From NCBI GenBank assembly GCA_025356475.1, contig JANXSX010000086.1:1-64000 (forward strand): a stretch of 64,000 nucleotides of DNA, read 5' to 3'. The DNA is from Isosphaeraceae bacterium (GTDB lineage Bacteria; Planctomycetota; Planctomycetia; Isosphaerales; Isosphaeraceae). How positions within the stretch are numbered: position 1 is the stretch's first letter; each line of letters begins with the position of its first letter. The position numbers and the translations under genes are program-made. The notes beneath the pieces were generated by a model, which ran no database searches, was not told the origin of the DNA, and worked only from the letters and a program-made list of their open reading frames with translations. This document shows, piece after piece, positions 26,764 to 35,882 of this stretch.

Positions 26764-27450
26764 ATGTTTCGATTTCCTCTGTCGGTCCGCGCTCTTGTAT
26801 TCTTGCTCCCAGCGGTTGCTCTGGGACAGGAATCCTTCACCATAGAGACCCTGAAAGAGGCCTCGCCGTCAGGTCTGGCTGCGACAGTGAAGGGCGAACT
26901 GGACACTACGGGATATCGAATCATCAAGAGCGACGGAAAGCCCTTTGCCGAGATTTGGTTGAGGAAGGCGATTCCCGCAAGTGCGAAACCGAGTGGACCG
27001 AATCAGACAATTCAGTTTCCCGTGCTCGCCGAAGGGGAGCTGCTTGGAGCACTTCGATTCGTTGGCGAAGGGCACGACTATCGAGATCAGCCGATTAACC
27101 CAGGGCTCTACACCCTTCGGTACGGGCTTCAGCCAGTCAATGGGGACCACTTAGGGGTCAGTCCGTATCGGGATTATGCCCTCCTTGTCCCTGCGGCCAA
27201 GGACAAGACGGCTGCGATCATTCCTCGGGAGAAGCTTGAAGACGAGAGCGCTGAGTCAGCCGGAACCAGCCATCCTGCGATTCTGATGCTGCTGACTCCT
27301 GCAGACACCGCCAAATCAACAGAACTGACCCATGACGAGGCGAAGAAGAGCTGGGGTGCCAATCTCTCCCTCTCTCTCGCGGTCAAGGGAGAACCAGCCC
27401 CTTCTAAACTCGTTGTGCAACTGATCGTCGTCGGAAGTGCGATGGAGTAA
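26764..27450 (+). CDS. Secreted hypothetical protein
   Basis: The frame opens at 26671 but ATG 26764 gives a signal peptide (MFRFPLSVRALVFLLPAVAL) cut near ALGQE. The 228-residue product has a beta-rich core with LRFVGEGHDYRDQPINPGLY, then YRDYALLVPAA and LVVQLIVVGSAME at the end. This recalls planctomycete secreted proteins of unknown function. No cysteines or metal motif stand out. It lies between the DUF1326-like gene and the M48-type protease gene, all rightward. Confidence 0.7.
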   Translation: MFRFPLSVRALVFLLPAVALGQESFTIETLKEASPSGLAATVKGELDTTGYRIIKSDGKPFAEIWLRKAIPASAKPSGPNQTIQFPVLAEGELLGALRFVGEGHDYRDQPINPGLYTLRYGLQPVNGDHLGVSPYRDYALLVPAAKDKTAAIIPREKLEDESAESAGTSHPAILMLLTPADTAKSTELTHDEAKKSWGANLSLSLAVKGEPAPSKLVVQLIVVGSAME

Positions 27451-27506
27451 GTCGAACCCTTTGGCGATGCCGATCGACAAAAGACGAATTCTCAGATGGA
27501 TTGCGA

Positions 27507-28985
27507 ATGTCTGTGCCTCTGATTCTGGCAATTTTGGTCGCCTTCGGAATTGATCCCACCGATACACTCGGTCCAATGACCCCCCCCGAGGTTTGGTTGC
27601 GAGTCGCTCAGACCTGGGGGGCGATCGCGATTCTCGGCGTCAGCTCCCTAGTCCTTGGGAGAGGGACTCTCTTCAAGCTTCGCAGGGTTTCGAATCCATA
27701 TGCAACGCGACGAGCGTTGACTTTTTTTTCGCGATTCTTGGAGTTCGTGCTTCTTGCCCTCTTCGGCCTGATCATTTACGAGATTCGCTGGCCTGAGGTC
27801 GTTCGAGTTGGGCTTGGGTTGAAATCTGTTGTACTCATTGACGAACTCTTGATTCTTCTGCCTTTCCTTGTCGGTCAAATCTTCATTCTCTGTAGTATTT
27901 ATCCATCCGCAGCTCTCGCCCAGTGCTATGGCTCGCAACCGAACAGAGCTCCGAGCCTTCTGTCGTTTGTCGTCGCCAGATCGAGGGGATCTTGGGGCAT
28001 GATCCTTCCGATCGCTCTCGCATTCCCACTCGGACAGGATCTATTAAGTCAGTACTCGCCACAATGGGTGGAGAGCTCGGTCGGCCAGTTGATTCTACTT
28101 GCAGCAATTGGCCTGTTCATTATGATTCTCTCCCCAGCTCTTGTCCGGCTCACTTGGTCCACACATCGCCTGCCAGAGGGTAAAGTCAGGGATCGGCTGG
28201 AACGGCTCGCCGCCCAGAATAAATTCAAATATACAGAAATATTGGTTTGGAAAACCGAAGGATCTCTGGCTAACGCAGGTGTGACCGGGATTCTTCCCTG
28301 GTTCCGGTACGTCCTTCTGACGGATGGTTTGCTTGAAGGTCTCGATTTGAACGAGGTGTCAGCCGTCTTCGGGCATGAGATGGGGCATATCGCAGATCGG
28401 CATCTGTTTTACTTCGGGTCATTCTTCTTAGCGAGTCTGAGCCTGCTTGCCGTGGGATCATCAACATTTGAGGGAAGTCGGCTCTTGTCCGGGTCCTTCT
28501 TTTTCGAGGATGCAAGCCATGCATGGTGGGCTGGCTCGCTCGTCGCTGGAGTGGGCTTAATTGCGATTGCGTCGCTGGGTCTCTTCCTGTTTGGACATCT
28601 CTCACGTTCTTTTGAACGTGAAGCGGACATTCACGGATGCCGCGCTGTTTCCTGTGGTCGGGAAGAATGCCCCCCACATCTCGATCTTGACGCAGTTCAG
28701 ATCACCGATGCTTCCAACACTCCTGCATGTCCAGTTGGCATCAGCACCTTTGTTCGTGCGCTGTCACGGGTGGCATTGTGCAACGGGGTGAGTCTCGAAA
28801 CGAAGTCCTGGCGGCATGGAAGCGTCGATCGTCGGATCAGATTTCTTGAACGAATTGAGGACCATCCTCAAGTCGAGGATGGGTTCCGACGGTCCATGAG
28901 GTTGGTACGTGTCGGATTGACAGTCGGCCTTGTGGTCCTGCTCATCCTGGCGGCCTTCATCGGTTTCAGCAGTACTCAGACTTAG
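27507..28985 (+). CDS. M48-type membrane metalloprotease
   Basis: This 492-residue membrane protein has several hydrophobic helices in its N-terminal half and a zinc motif HEMGH near residue 290 (VFGHEMGHIADRHL). The third ligand region is SFEREADIHGC near residue 370, as in HtpX/Ste24-like M48 proteases, where EREAD follows about 75 residues later. ATG 27507 is chosen over TTG 27501. A further membrane helix closes the protein. Such proteases cut membrane or misfolded proteins; the substrate is unknown. Confidence 0.88.
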   Translation: MSVPLILAILVAFGIDPTDTLGPMTPPEVWLRVAQTWGAIAILGVSSLVLGRGTLFKLRRVSNPYATRRALTFFSRFLEFVLLALFGLIIYEIRWPEVVRVGLGLKSVVLIDELLILLPFLVGQIFILCSIYPSAALAQCYGSQPNRAPSLLSFVVARSRGSWGMILPIALAFPLGQDLLSQYSPQWVESSVGQLILLAAIGLFIMILSPALVRLTWSTHRLPEGKVRDRLERLAAQNKFKYTEILVWKTEGSLANAGVTGILPWFRYVLLTDGLLEGLDLNEVSAVFGHEMGHIADRHLFYFGSFFLASLSLLAVGSSTFEGSRLLSGSFFFEDASHAWWAGSLVAGVGLIAIASLGLFLFGHLSRSFEREADIHGCRAVSCGREECPPHLDLDAVQITDASNTPACPVGISTFVRALSRVALCNGVSLETKSWRHGSVDRRIRFLERIEDHPQVEDGFRRSMRLVRVGLTVGLVVLLILAAFIGFSSTQT

Positions 28986-29057
28986 AGTTCTGCATGAGAT
29001 AACGCCGTGTCGATTGACAATGGACTGCTCAAGACAAATTCCATCCATCCACGATCG

Positions 29058-29564
29058 TCAACGCTCCAGGAGAACCACGATTTCTTCCTTGGGACCTCCC
29101 GAGAAACCTGTCACGAGTGGGGTTGCCAAGCCGCGAACAATCCAACCCTGACGTGCATAGTGATTGATCGCGTCTTCGAGTCTTCCAATCTCGAATTTAC
29201 CTGCAAAGAACTTGTCCTTCTGCGTCAGTAACTTGTATTGCTTGGTCCCCTCGGGAACGTAACCCTCCGAGGTAAACGCTGGGGCGTGATCTGTTTGGCC
29301 TTCCGGAGAAGCTTCCGCTGAGGTTTCATCGCTGGGGGCGGTTGTGCTCCAGGTGGCGTCATCGATCCCCTCTACGACGATGCCATCATTTGGCTTGAGA
29401 GGTGCCACAGCTTCGGCCAGGGGCATTGACGGTCCTGGCACCTTTGTTGCGGGAGCTGCGACTAGAAAGCGATTCCCACATTTGCCACATCGGATGCTGT
29501 GTCCGATGAAACTGTCTGGGATACGGCCCTTCTCGCCGCACGATGGGCAAAGGACGGTCGGCAT
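29058..29564 (-). CDS. Zinc-ribbon / DUF4177 protein
   Basis: ATG 29564 (GGGG nearby upstream) begins a 168-residue protein with a zinc ribbon, Cys6-x2-Cys9 and Cys26-x2-Cys29, ending in RFLVAAPAT. A Pro/Glu-rich linker follows and the last 60 residues match DUF4177 (QYKLLTQKDKF, LEDAINHYARQGWIV). Zinc-ribbon proteins of this kind are common in planctomycetes and may be regulatory or scaffold proteins. It is convergent with the M48-type gene. Confidence 0.75.
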   Translation of the reverse strand: MPTVLCPSCGEKGRIPDSFIGHSIRCGKCGNRFLVAAPATKVPGPSMPLAEAVAPLKPNDGIVVEGIDDATWSTTAPSDETSAEASPEGQTDHAPAFTSEGYVPEGTKQYKLLTQKDKFFAGKFEIGRLEDAINHYARQGWIVRGLATPLVTGFSGGPKEEIVVLLER

Positions 29565-29860
29565 GGCTGGCCCCTTGTGAGAGGAAGTCCGGAGGCTCAC
29601 GGAAGAGTCGTCTTGAGCCTCGACCAGGAGCATGAATGGAGGTGTAGGGACTAACCTAACTCACGATCCCTCCGAACTCCAGGACCTTCCGGCTCATTCT
29701 TGAGTTGCCGGTTTGGCGGAGCGGAAACTTGAGGAAAACATGAGTGACCGACCTTTCCGGCTTCGGCACTCTCTGGTAGAGTCCCCGACCGGTCCAATGG
29801 ACGCCGCGCCTCGGGAACGATTCCCGTATCGGGTGCTCGCCGACAGGAAGGTCGCTACTC

Positions 29861-31486
29861 ATGCCCAAGTGGCCCATTCGCGTCAAACTGATTGCGGGAT
29901 TTAGCCTGATTGTCGGCATGATGCTCACCCTCATGTGCGGCTCGATGTTCGGCCTTCAGGCCTTTCATTCCAGTAACCTCACATTGACCGACCAACTCCG
30001 CGAACTCGGAGCTTCGAAGGATTTGCTGCTTTGCGTGGTCCGACTGGAGCCTGCTCACGATGGTCAGGCCGAACCTGTTGAGCGATTGATCGCGAAGATT
30101 GTGGAGACTCGACGTGCGCTGCAAAGCTACTGCGAGGAACTGAGACGAAATTCCACACGCGGCAACCGGGCTGGTGATGCGCTGGATGAACTTGACATGG
30201 CGTTCGGAGTCGATCACCACCTCTCCGAGATTCTCAAAGAAATCGACCCGGGCTCGCCAGACGCCGAACCGTTGCTGGCAGGTACGAATATCTACATTCA
30301 GAAGCAGCTCGAAGAGGCCAAACTCAAAGGGGAAGTTATTGATGAGCACCCGACAATTCCACAGCGAATCGATTTGCTCGTCGGCAGGGTGATGGTCTTG
30401 CCCGACTGGCTCCATCTTGACTTCTACCACGTGCTCGACATGTCGAAACATCAATATCAATACAGCCGTGCAATTGTATGGGTCTCCGCATTCGCAGTGA
30501 TGGGCATGCTTTGCGGTCTTGCAGCGCTCTTTCATAAATGGGTCCTCTATCCCATTCGCCTCCTTCATCGAGGAGTTAAGCGTGTAGCTCGCGGGCAATT
30601 CGATTATCGAATTGACTTGATGACCGGCGATGAGATGCAGGCTCTCGCTGAGGCTTATAATGACATGACCGCCCGCCTGCAGGAGACCTATTCCGATCTT
30701 GAGCACCAAGTTCAAGAGCGATCCAAGCAATTGGTGCGATCCGAACGTCTTGCTGGGGTCGGGTTTCTCGCTGCCGGTGTTGCGCACGAGATCAACAATC
30801 CACTTGCTTCAATTGCGTTTTGTTCCGAAGCGTTGGAGAGCCGTGTCGCCCCAATGTTAGATCGCGGGGAGAGCGGTGACGAGAAGGTCGTCCGCAGTTA
30901 TCTCCGCATGATTCAAGAAGAAGCCTTTCGATGCAAAAGCATCACTGAAAAACTTCTCGATTTTTCGCGGTGTGGAGAGATCCAGAGGGAACGCACCGAC
31001 ATTGCGGGACTGATTCAAGGTGTTGTGGAAATGGTCAGACATATGGGAAAATATCGCAATAAGGTGATCTCTTTCCACCCGCGAGAGGCTGTCGTGGCCC
31101 ACATCGATTCCCAAGAAATCAAGCAAGTCGTTCTCAATTTGGTCGTCAATGCTCTGGAAGCAATGGATGAGAGTGGATCTCTACGCATTGATCTAAAATG
31201 TTTCGACGGGATGGCCGTGATTGCGTTTACCGACGATGGCTGTGGTATGTCACCAGACGTGCTGGAGAACATCTTTGAACCATTTTTTACTCGAAGGCGA
31301 ACCGGTAAAGGGACAGGACTCGGTCTCTCGATAACCCATCGAATTGTCAGCCAACATTCGGGTGAGATCCACGCGACCAGTCCTGGCGAAGGCCGGGGCT
31401 CAACGTTCACTGTCAAATTGCCGATGCGGCAGGCCATCAGCAACGTGCAAATTCAAACATCGCGGTTTGAAGGTGCATTCGCTTGA
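29861..31486 (+). CDS. Sensor histidine kinase
   Basis: This 541-residue membrane kinase has a first transmembrane helix (KLIAGFSLIVGMMLTLMC), a 180-residue outer sensor region, a second helix near 205-225, a HAMP region, and a coiled coil. The HisKA motif VAHEINNPLASI gives phospho-acceptor His308. The ATPase domain has NLVVNALEAM, DDGCGM and GKGTGLGLSI. The ATG of its partner regulator follows, so the two form a two-component system. The signal is unknown. Confidence 0.95.
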   Translation: MPKWPIRVKLIAGFSLIVGMMLTLMCGSMFGLQAFHSSNLTLTDQLRELGASKDLLLCVVRLEPAHDGQAEPVERLIAKIVETRRALQSYCEELRRNSTRGNRAGDALDELDMAFGVDHHLSEILKEIDPGSPDAEPLLAGTNIYIQKQLEEAKLKGEVIDEHPTIPQRIDLLVGRVMVLPDWLHLDFYHVLDMSKHQYQYSRAIVWVSAFAVMGMLCGLAALFHKWVLYPIRLLHRGVKRVARGQFDYRIDLMTGDEMQALAEAYNDMTARLQETYSDLEHQVQERSKQLVRSERLAGVGFLAAGVAHEINNPLASIAFCSEALESRVAPMLDRGESGDEKVVRSYLRMIQEEAFRCKSITEKLLDFSRCGEIQRERTDIAGLIQGVVEMVRHMGKYRNKVISFHPREAVVAHIDSQEIKQVVLNLVVNALEAMDESGSLRIDLKCFDGMAVIAFTDDGCGMSPDVLENIFEPFFTRRRTGKGTGLGLSITHRIVSQHSGEIHATSPGEGRGSTFTVKLPMRQAISNVQIQTSRFEGAFA

Positions 31487-31551
31487 GCGTGCCAGCGCAA
31501 CCCGCTCGCCAAATCAATAGAACGATTGTTTCTCAGGAGGAGACACGACCG

Positions 31552-32949
31552 ATGGACAAGTCCCCTCAGGGTGGCCTCAGAATTTTGTTCGCCGACGACG
31601 AGGCCCACCTTCGTGACCTGATGCAAATGGAACTGCCCAGGCTCGGGCATGAGGTCACTGTCTGTCATGATGGGACTGCTGCCATCCGAGCCCTTGAGAA
31701 GGGACCCTACGATGCCGCTCTCCTTGATTTGAGAATGCCCGGAATGACCGGAATTGAAGTGTTGGGCAAGATCCGTCAGATCAGCCCTGATACTCAAGTC
31801 ATCATCCTGACCGGCCAGGCCACTGTGGACACGGCTGTTCAAGCGTTAAGGCTTGGAGCGTTCGACTATCTCACCAAGCCCTGCAAATGGGCAGAACTCG
31901 AGGTCATTCTCAATCGGGTGGCAGAGCGCCGAGATCTCGCCAACAAGGCGACAGCCTTTGAAACACGACTCAAGGCTGTCGAAGGGACCCCCACGTTGAT
32001 TGGCGAATCTCCCTCAATGCAATCGGTCCGTCGATTGATCGAGACCATCGCCCCAACCGACGCGAGTGTGATGATTTTGGGCGAGACGGGAACCGGCAAG
32101 GAATTGATCGCCAGGAATCTTCACGATAAGAGTCATCGATCTGGGCATGCTTTCATACCAGTCAATTGCGGAGCCCTGCCGGAGAACTTGGTCGAGAGCG
32201 AACTCTTTGGGCACCGCAAGGGAGCATTTACAGGCGCGGACTCTCATCGCAAAGGGTTGTTCGAAGTGGCCAACGGTGGAACCCTGTTCCTTGACGAGGT
32301 CGGGGAACTGGACAAGAGTGTCCAGGTCAAACTCTTGCGATTCCTAGAGTCCGGTGAGATCCGAAGAGTGGGGGAGAATGATCCGTTCCGCGTTGATGTT
32401 CGGGTCCTCTGCGCCACCAATCGTGACCTACGCGAAATGATCGAGACCGACGCGTTTCGGGAAGACCTTTTCTTCCGAATGAACACATTTGAAATCCAAC
32501 TCTCGCCACTCCGAGAGCGGAGATGCGACATTACTCCCCTCGCTCGACACATGCTGAAACGATATGCGTCTCGGCGTGGTGGTCTTGAATCTTCTTTGAC
32601 TCCCGAAGCGATCTCGGCTCTAGAGTCCCACGACTGGCCTGGCAACATTCGCGAGTTGGCAAACGCGATTGAACGAGCATCGATCCTGTCCGGTGGTGGA
32701 CTGATTCTTCCAGAACATCTCCCTACGCAGGGGGCTTCTCGCCGAAGTTCAGCGGTGGCCACAACCTCGTCGATGAGTGGACCACACTTTGCAATCCCTG
32801 ACGGATCGCCGACCTTGCGGGATATTGAAATGAAGTACATCCACGTCGTTCTGGAGAAGCACAACGGCAACAAACCTTCTGCAGCTAAGGAGTTAGGGAT
32901 CGCCCTCAAGACACTTTACAACAAACTCAATCAGCTTCAGCAAGGCTGA
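31552..32949 (+). CDS. Sigma-54-dependent response regulator, NtrC family
   Basis: ATG 31552 has GGAGGAG upstream. The 465-residue protein has a receiver domain with Asp59 in LLDLRMPGMTG as phosphorylation site, a sigma-54 AAA+ domain with Walker A GETGTGKE (about 177-184), the sigma-54 contact loop GAFTGA, and a Fis-type HTH at the C-terminus (AAKELGIALKTLYNKLNQL). It activates promoters of the -24/-12 type after phosphorylation by the kinase just upstream. No clear -24/-12 element was found in the downstream region 32950-33720. Confidence 0.95.
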   Translation: MDKSPQGGLRILFADDEAHLRDLMQMELPRLGHEVTVCHDGTAAIRALEKGPYDAALLDLRMPGMTGIEVLGKIRQISPDTQVIILTGQATVDTAVQALRLGAFDYLTKPCKWAELEVILNRVAERRDLANKATAFETRLKAVEGTPTLIGESPSMQSVRRLIETIAPTDASVMILGETGTGKELIARNLHDKSHRSGHAFIPVNCGALPENLVESELFGHRKGAFTGADSHRKGLFEVANGGTLFLDEVGELDKSVQVKLLRFLESGEIRRVGENDPFRVDVRVLCATNRDLREMIETDAFREDLFFRMNTFEIQLSPLRERRCDITPLARHMLKRYASRRGGLESSLTPEAISALESHDWPGNIRELANAIERASILSGGGLILPEHLPTQGASRRSSAVATTSSMSGPHFAIPDGSPTLRDIEMKYIHVVLEKHNGNKPSAAKELGIALKTLYNKLNQLQQG

Positions 32950-33720
32950 GCGGAGAATCTCTGTATTGAAGGGTTCCAGAAATTCATAGGTCGATGAAAC
33001 AAAACGACTTGCGACGCGACAAAGCATCGGAACTTTCCATTCTCAAGAGAAGTTGTTCAGAGCACACCTAAGAAACTAAGAAAAACACCGGACATGGTGC
33101 TCTCTGATGTCGCTAACTTGGGTAGATGGGTATAACTCGCCACTCCGAAGGAACGGCTTACGATTATTCTCAACAATCATAAGCTAGGTTTCTGGTGGCG
33201 GTGACCAGACGATCAGTGCATCTGATCGACTGAATCCAGACGAGGAAGTATTTCTAGCACAGATGCCGGCCGACTACTCAGTCGGCATTTGAGTGCTGGT
33301 ATGGGCTCGAATCCTTTGCACCGCTTAAATCGATTCAGACTGATTTGACTTATGAACAATTATTACTGCTGATAAGTTAAAAATATCAAATGATATCAAA
33401 ATGAGTGCAAACTGAACTCCTTGCAACGATGCTCTACCCCGCCAGGTCGATTCAAGACTGAGGTCCCTAGAATTTTGGTCAGAGAGATCGAGCACATGTT
33501 TATACCGATGTTTTCGATTATGCCAAAATTAACGATTGAGCTTGAAATGCGAGATTTCACGGAAAGCCGATCCGCAACGAGAGTCGAGACCTTTTGATCG
33601 GCGGCGAACCCATTCATCGAACTGGCTCAACTTGAACAAGTTCGGGCTCCCGTCCCGGCCCTCTCTGATAGTTCCCAAGGTTGTGTTCGGCTCCTTGGGA
33701 AGCTTGGAGAGAGGGTCGGG
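32950..33720. other. Long noncoding region before the phage-like cluster
   Basis: About 770 bases with no credible gene lie between the response regulator and the first cluster frame. They become AT-rich from about 33340. Notable are a 7-bp hairpin GCCGACT/AGTCGGC at 33269-33286, a TTGACT at 33345-33350 with TGATAA 19 bases on, and an inverted repeat ATATCA-AA-TGATAT at 33383-33396. These would suit a promoter with an operator for the phage-like genes. No integrase or tRNA was seen. Confidence 0.5.
33383..33396. promoter_or_regulatory. AT-rich inverted repeat, candidate operator
   Basis: ATATCA and TGATAT are separated by two bases and lie about 340 bases upstream of the first cluster frame, near a weak TTGACT/TGATAA pair. 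A repressor or activator site is possible, but no regulator is known. Confidence 0.3.
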
Positions 33721-34062
33721 ATGGGGGCCTCAGATTTTGCCAAGACGAAACTGTGCAAATTCCCGATCTTATCTACTGTGGACGCAGTGAGTGAGTTGAG
33801 GTCCTGGCGCAAAAAACTGGCAGCCCAGAACTCTCCGAAGCCGCGACTCCATATTGATTTCGGATGGATTCCAGCCACAGAAACCGAGCATGCTCTCCCA
33901 AGAGTGGTAGACATGGTCGCGATGCCTGTCATGGCTGAGCATTTACTATGGCCCAAGTCATTCAACGTCGAAGAGATTATGCCGACCGCATCGTCCAGGA
34001 AGCGCCGCTGCCCCCCAATCCAACTCCAGGGCAGCGATGGCGTTTCCAGCGAAATCTTGTGA
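33721..34062 (+). CDS. Possible small protein overlapping the small terminase gene
   Basis: GGAGAGAGGG lies five bases before ATG 33721, and the first 75 codons do not overlap another gene. The last 38 codons run over the small terminase gene in another frame, which argues against it. The product (MGASDFAKTKLCKFPILSTV) resembles nothing known. Kept as doubtful. Confidence 0.25.
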   Translation: MGASDFAKTKLCKFPILSTVDAVSELRSWRKKLAAQNSPKPRLHIDFGWIPATETEHALPRVVDMVAMPVMAEHLLWPKSFNVEEIMPTASSRKRRCPPIQLQGSDGVSSEIL

Positions 34063-34223
34063 TCTATCTCGCTCATAAGCAAGGTCTGTCACAACGATTC
34101 ATTGCAGAGGTGTTCGACTTGCCACGCTCCCACATCGCTACGATTGTCAAAGAGTTCGAGAACCATCTTCCCGATCCGGCTGACCGCCAAGTTGGGGTTC
34201 AGGCGGATCGCTCCAAGTCTTGA
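33948..34223 (+). CDS. Putative small terminase subunit
   Basis: This 91-residue protein has a helix-turn-helix (LAHKQGLSQRFIAEVFDL, then PRSHIATIVKEF) after a short basic N-terminus. Its size and place directly upstream of the large terminase fit a TerS, which recognises phage DNA to start packaging. The ribosome site is weak. HTH alone could also mean a small regulator. Confidence 0.6.
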   Translation: MAQVIQRRRDYADRIVQEAPLPPNPTPGQRWRFQRNLVIYLAHKQGLSQRFIAEVFDLPRSHIATIVKEFENHLPDPADRQVGVQADRSKS

Positions 34224-34286
34224 GAACGACCGGCCCGAAAGTCTGTCTACTGGGGATTGTTCGGGGACAACACGGTCGTCCCCGCC

Positions 34287-35882
34287 ATGTCACGATCGGG
34301 TAAACGGGTACCTGCGACCCTCGACCCCGTGCAGTCGGTCGATGAACCACCGACCACCGAGAGTAAGCTCTACCGCTGGATTGTTCGAAACCTACGCATA
34401 AAGATCCCGCATCGGTCTGTCTGCCCAGGGCACAAATCCCCTTGGGAGATCTTCCATCGGATCTATTTTGATCGTCCTCCACTCGCGCTGGTTCTTGGAC
34501 CACGAGGAGGAGGCAAATCCTATCTGTCTGCCCTCAACATCCATCTCACAAGTCGCTGGAACCCTGGACACTCGACCTGCGTTCTCGGGGGGAGCCTGTC
34601 TCAATCGGAACAGATCTACCAGGCCTTGCGTGAGCTCGTCGAGTTGGAGGCTGATCATTTCAAGAGGGACGTTGACGATGTCTCCAAACTCCAGCGTACG
34701 AAGGCGCAGTACGTGAATGGATCCGAGGTCGCGATCCTAGCAGCTTCCAGTCGGAGTGTCCGGGGTCCGCACGTACCGAGTTTGAAGCTCGACGAGGTCG
34801 ACGAAATTGATCCCGATTGCCGGGAGGCTGCGCTTGGGATGTGCATGGGCCGCCGCCGTCGGCGTGGAAAGCGAGGCTACAAGGAGATGACTGGTTCCGT
34901 TGTCATGTCCTCAACCTGGCACCGACCGTATGGGCCAATGGCAGATATGATTAAACGTGCTCGTGCTGGTGACTTACCATTTTATACATTTTGTATTTTT
35001 GAAGTCCTGGAGCGATGCTCGTCGCAACGGTCAGGCGAGAATCTTGAGAACTGCCCCAAGTGCCCGCTCTTCAGCTATTGTCACGATGTCGAAAATGGTG
35101 AGACCCCCAAGGCGAAACGGTCGAATGGTCACTATCCGATCGATTCACTGATTCAGAAAGTTCAAGGGACAAGTAAGAAAGCCTTCGAGGCCGACTATCT
35201 CTGTAACGGTCCGAAAAGTGAAGGGCTCTGGTTCTCATCGTTTCAACATTCCACGCACGTGTCAGAACTTGCTGAATATAATCCTAACTTTCCTGTCTAT
35301 CTTTCGATAGACCCGGGAGTATTCTGTGGGGCGATCTTCTTTCAAGTCAATTCGTATATGCAAGAAGAGCGGCGCATCGAAGAAATAACAGTGTTTGCTG
35401 ACTATCTCAAGGAGGGAGGAACGGCCGGCTTCAACGGTGATGCCATCGCGGACCTTGCGGAGGTCTACAGCGGAAATCGAATTACCCGACTCTTCATGGA
35501 TCCTGCCGGCGGATCACGAAATGGTATCGGAACGGCTGTGAGTGAAGAAATGCTCCGCTATAAAATGACTCGATTCTGTAAGCCCGAATGGTGGCCCTAT
35601 GGGGCGGTTATCGATGGATTAGCTCTCTTGGAATCGTTCGTCGATTCTGCGGACCAATGTTCGAAACTTCGAATTCACCCTCGATGTGTTGCAACGATCG
35701 ATGCAATGGGGAACTATCTTCGAGCACGGCGTTCTGGTCAATGGCAGGGCTACCCCGAAGATCCTCAGCATCCCTATGAAGAACAAGTCGACGCTCTGCG
35801 TGGCGGCCTTCGCACTCTCTATCCTTCTGGGAGAGTTTCCCCGGTTGTGTATAAACGAGTCTCGGCTCGACAGGTGTTTTGA
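34287..35882 (+). CDS. Large terminase subunit
   Basis: This protein packages DNA into phage heads using ATP and a nuclease. The N-terminal ATPase has Walker A GPRGGGKS near residue 70 and Walker B LKLDEVDE near 170. A Cys cluster (NCPKCPLFSYC) lies between the domains. The nuclease has Asp-bearing SIDPGVF, FMDPAGG and QVDALRGG, the expected acidic triad. ATG 34287 gives 531 residues; TTG 34257 is also open. A 7-bp hairpin at 34262-34284 sits just before the ATG. It overlaps the portal gene by one base (ATGA). Confidence 0.9.
   Translation: MSRSGKRVPATLDPVQSVDEPPTTESKLYRWIVRNLRIKIPHRSVCPGHKSPWEIFHRIYFDRPPLALVLGPRGGGKSYLSALNIHLTSRWNPGHSTCVLGGSLSQSEQIYQALRELVELEADHFKRDVDDVSKLQRTKAQYVNGSEVAILAASSRSVRGPHVPSLKLDEVDEIDPDCREAALGMCMGRRRRRGKRGYKEMTGSVVMSSTWHRPYGPMADMIKRARAGDLPFYTFCIFEVLERCSSQRSGENLENCPKCPLFSYCHDVENGETPKAKRSNGHYPIDSLIQKVQGTSKKAFEADYLCNGPKSEGLWFSSFQHSTHVSELAEYNPNFPVYLSIDPGVFCGAIFFQVNSYMQEERRIEEITVFADYLKEGGTAGFNGDAIADLAEVYSGNRITRLFMDPAGGSRNGIGTAVSEEMLRYKMTRFCKPEWWPYGAVIDGLALLESFVDSADQCSKLRIHPRCVATIDAMGNYLRARRSGQWQGYPEDPQHPYEEQVDALRGGLRTLYPSGRVSPVVYKRVSARQVF

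Noticed and set aside
29713-29904. 63-codon frame before the histidine kinase
   Set aside because: It overlaps the kinase start in another frame and shows no protein-like pattern.
33269-33286. Hairpin considered as a tRNA anticodon arm with a T-loop-like TCGAATCC nearby
   Set aside because: The stem is 7 bp with a 4-base loop, and no acceptor or T stem pairs, so no tRNA is present. It could be a weak terminator.
33627-34082. 151-codon leftward frame at the cluster start
   Set aside because: It is antisense to the small terminase gene and has no ribosome site or resemblance.
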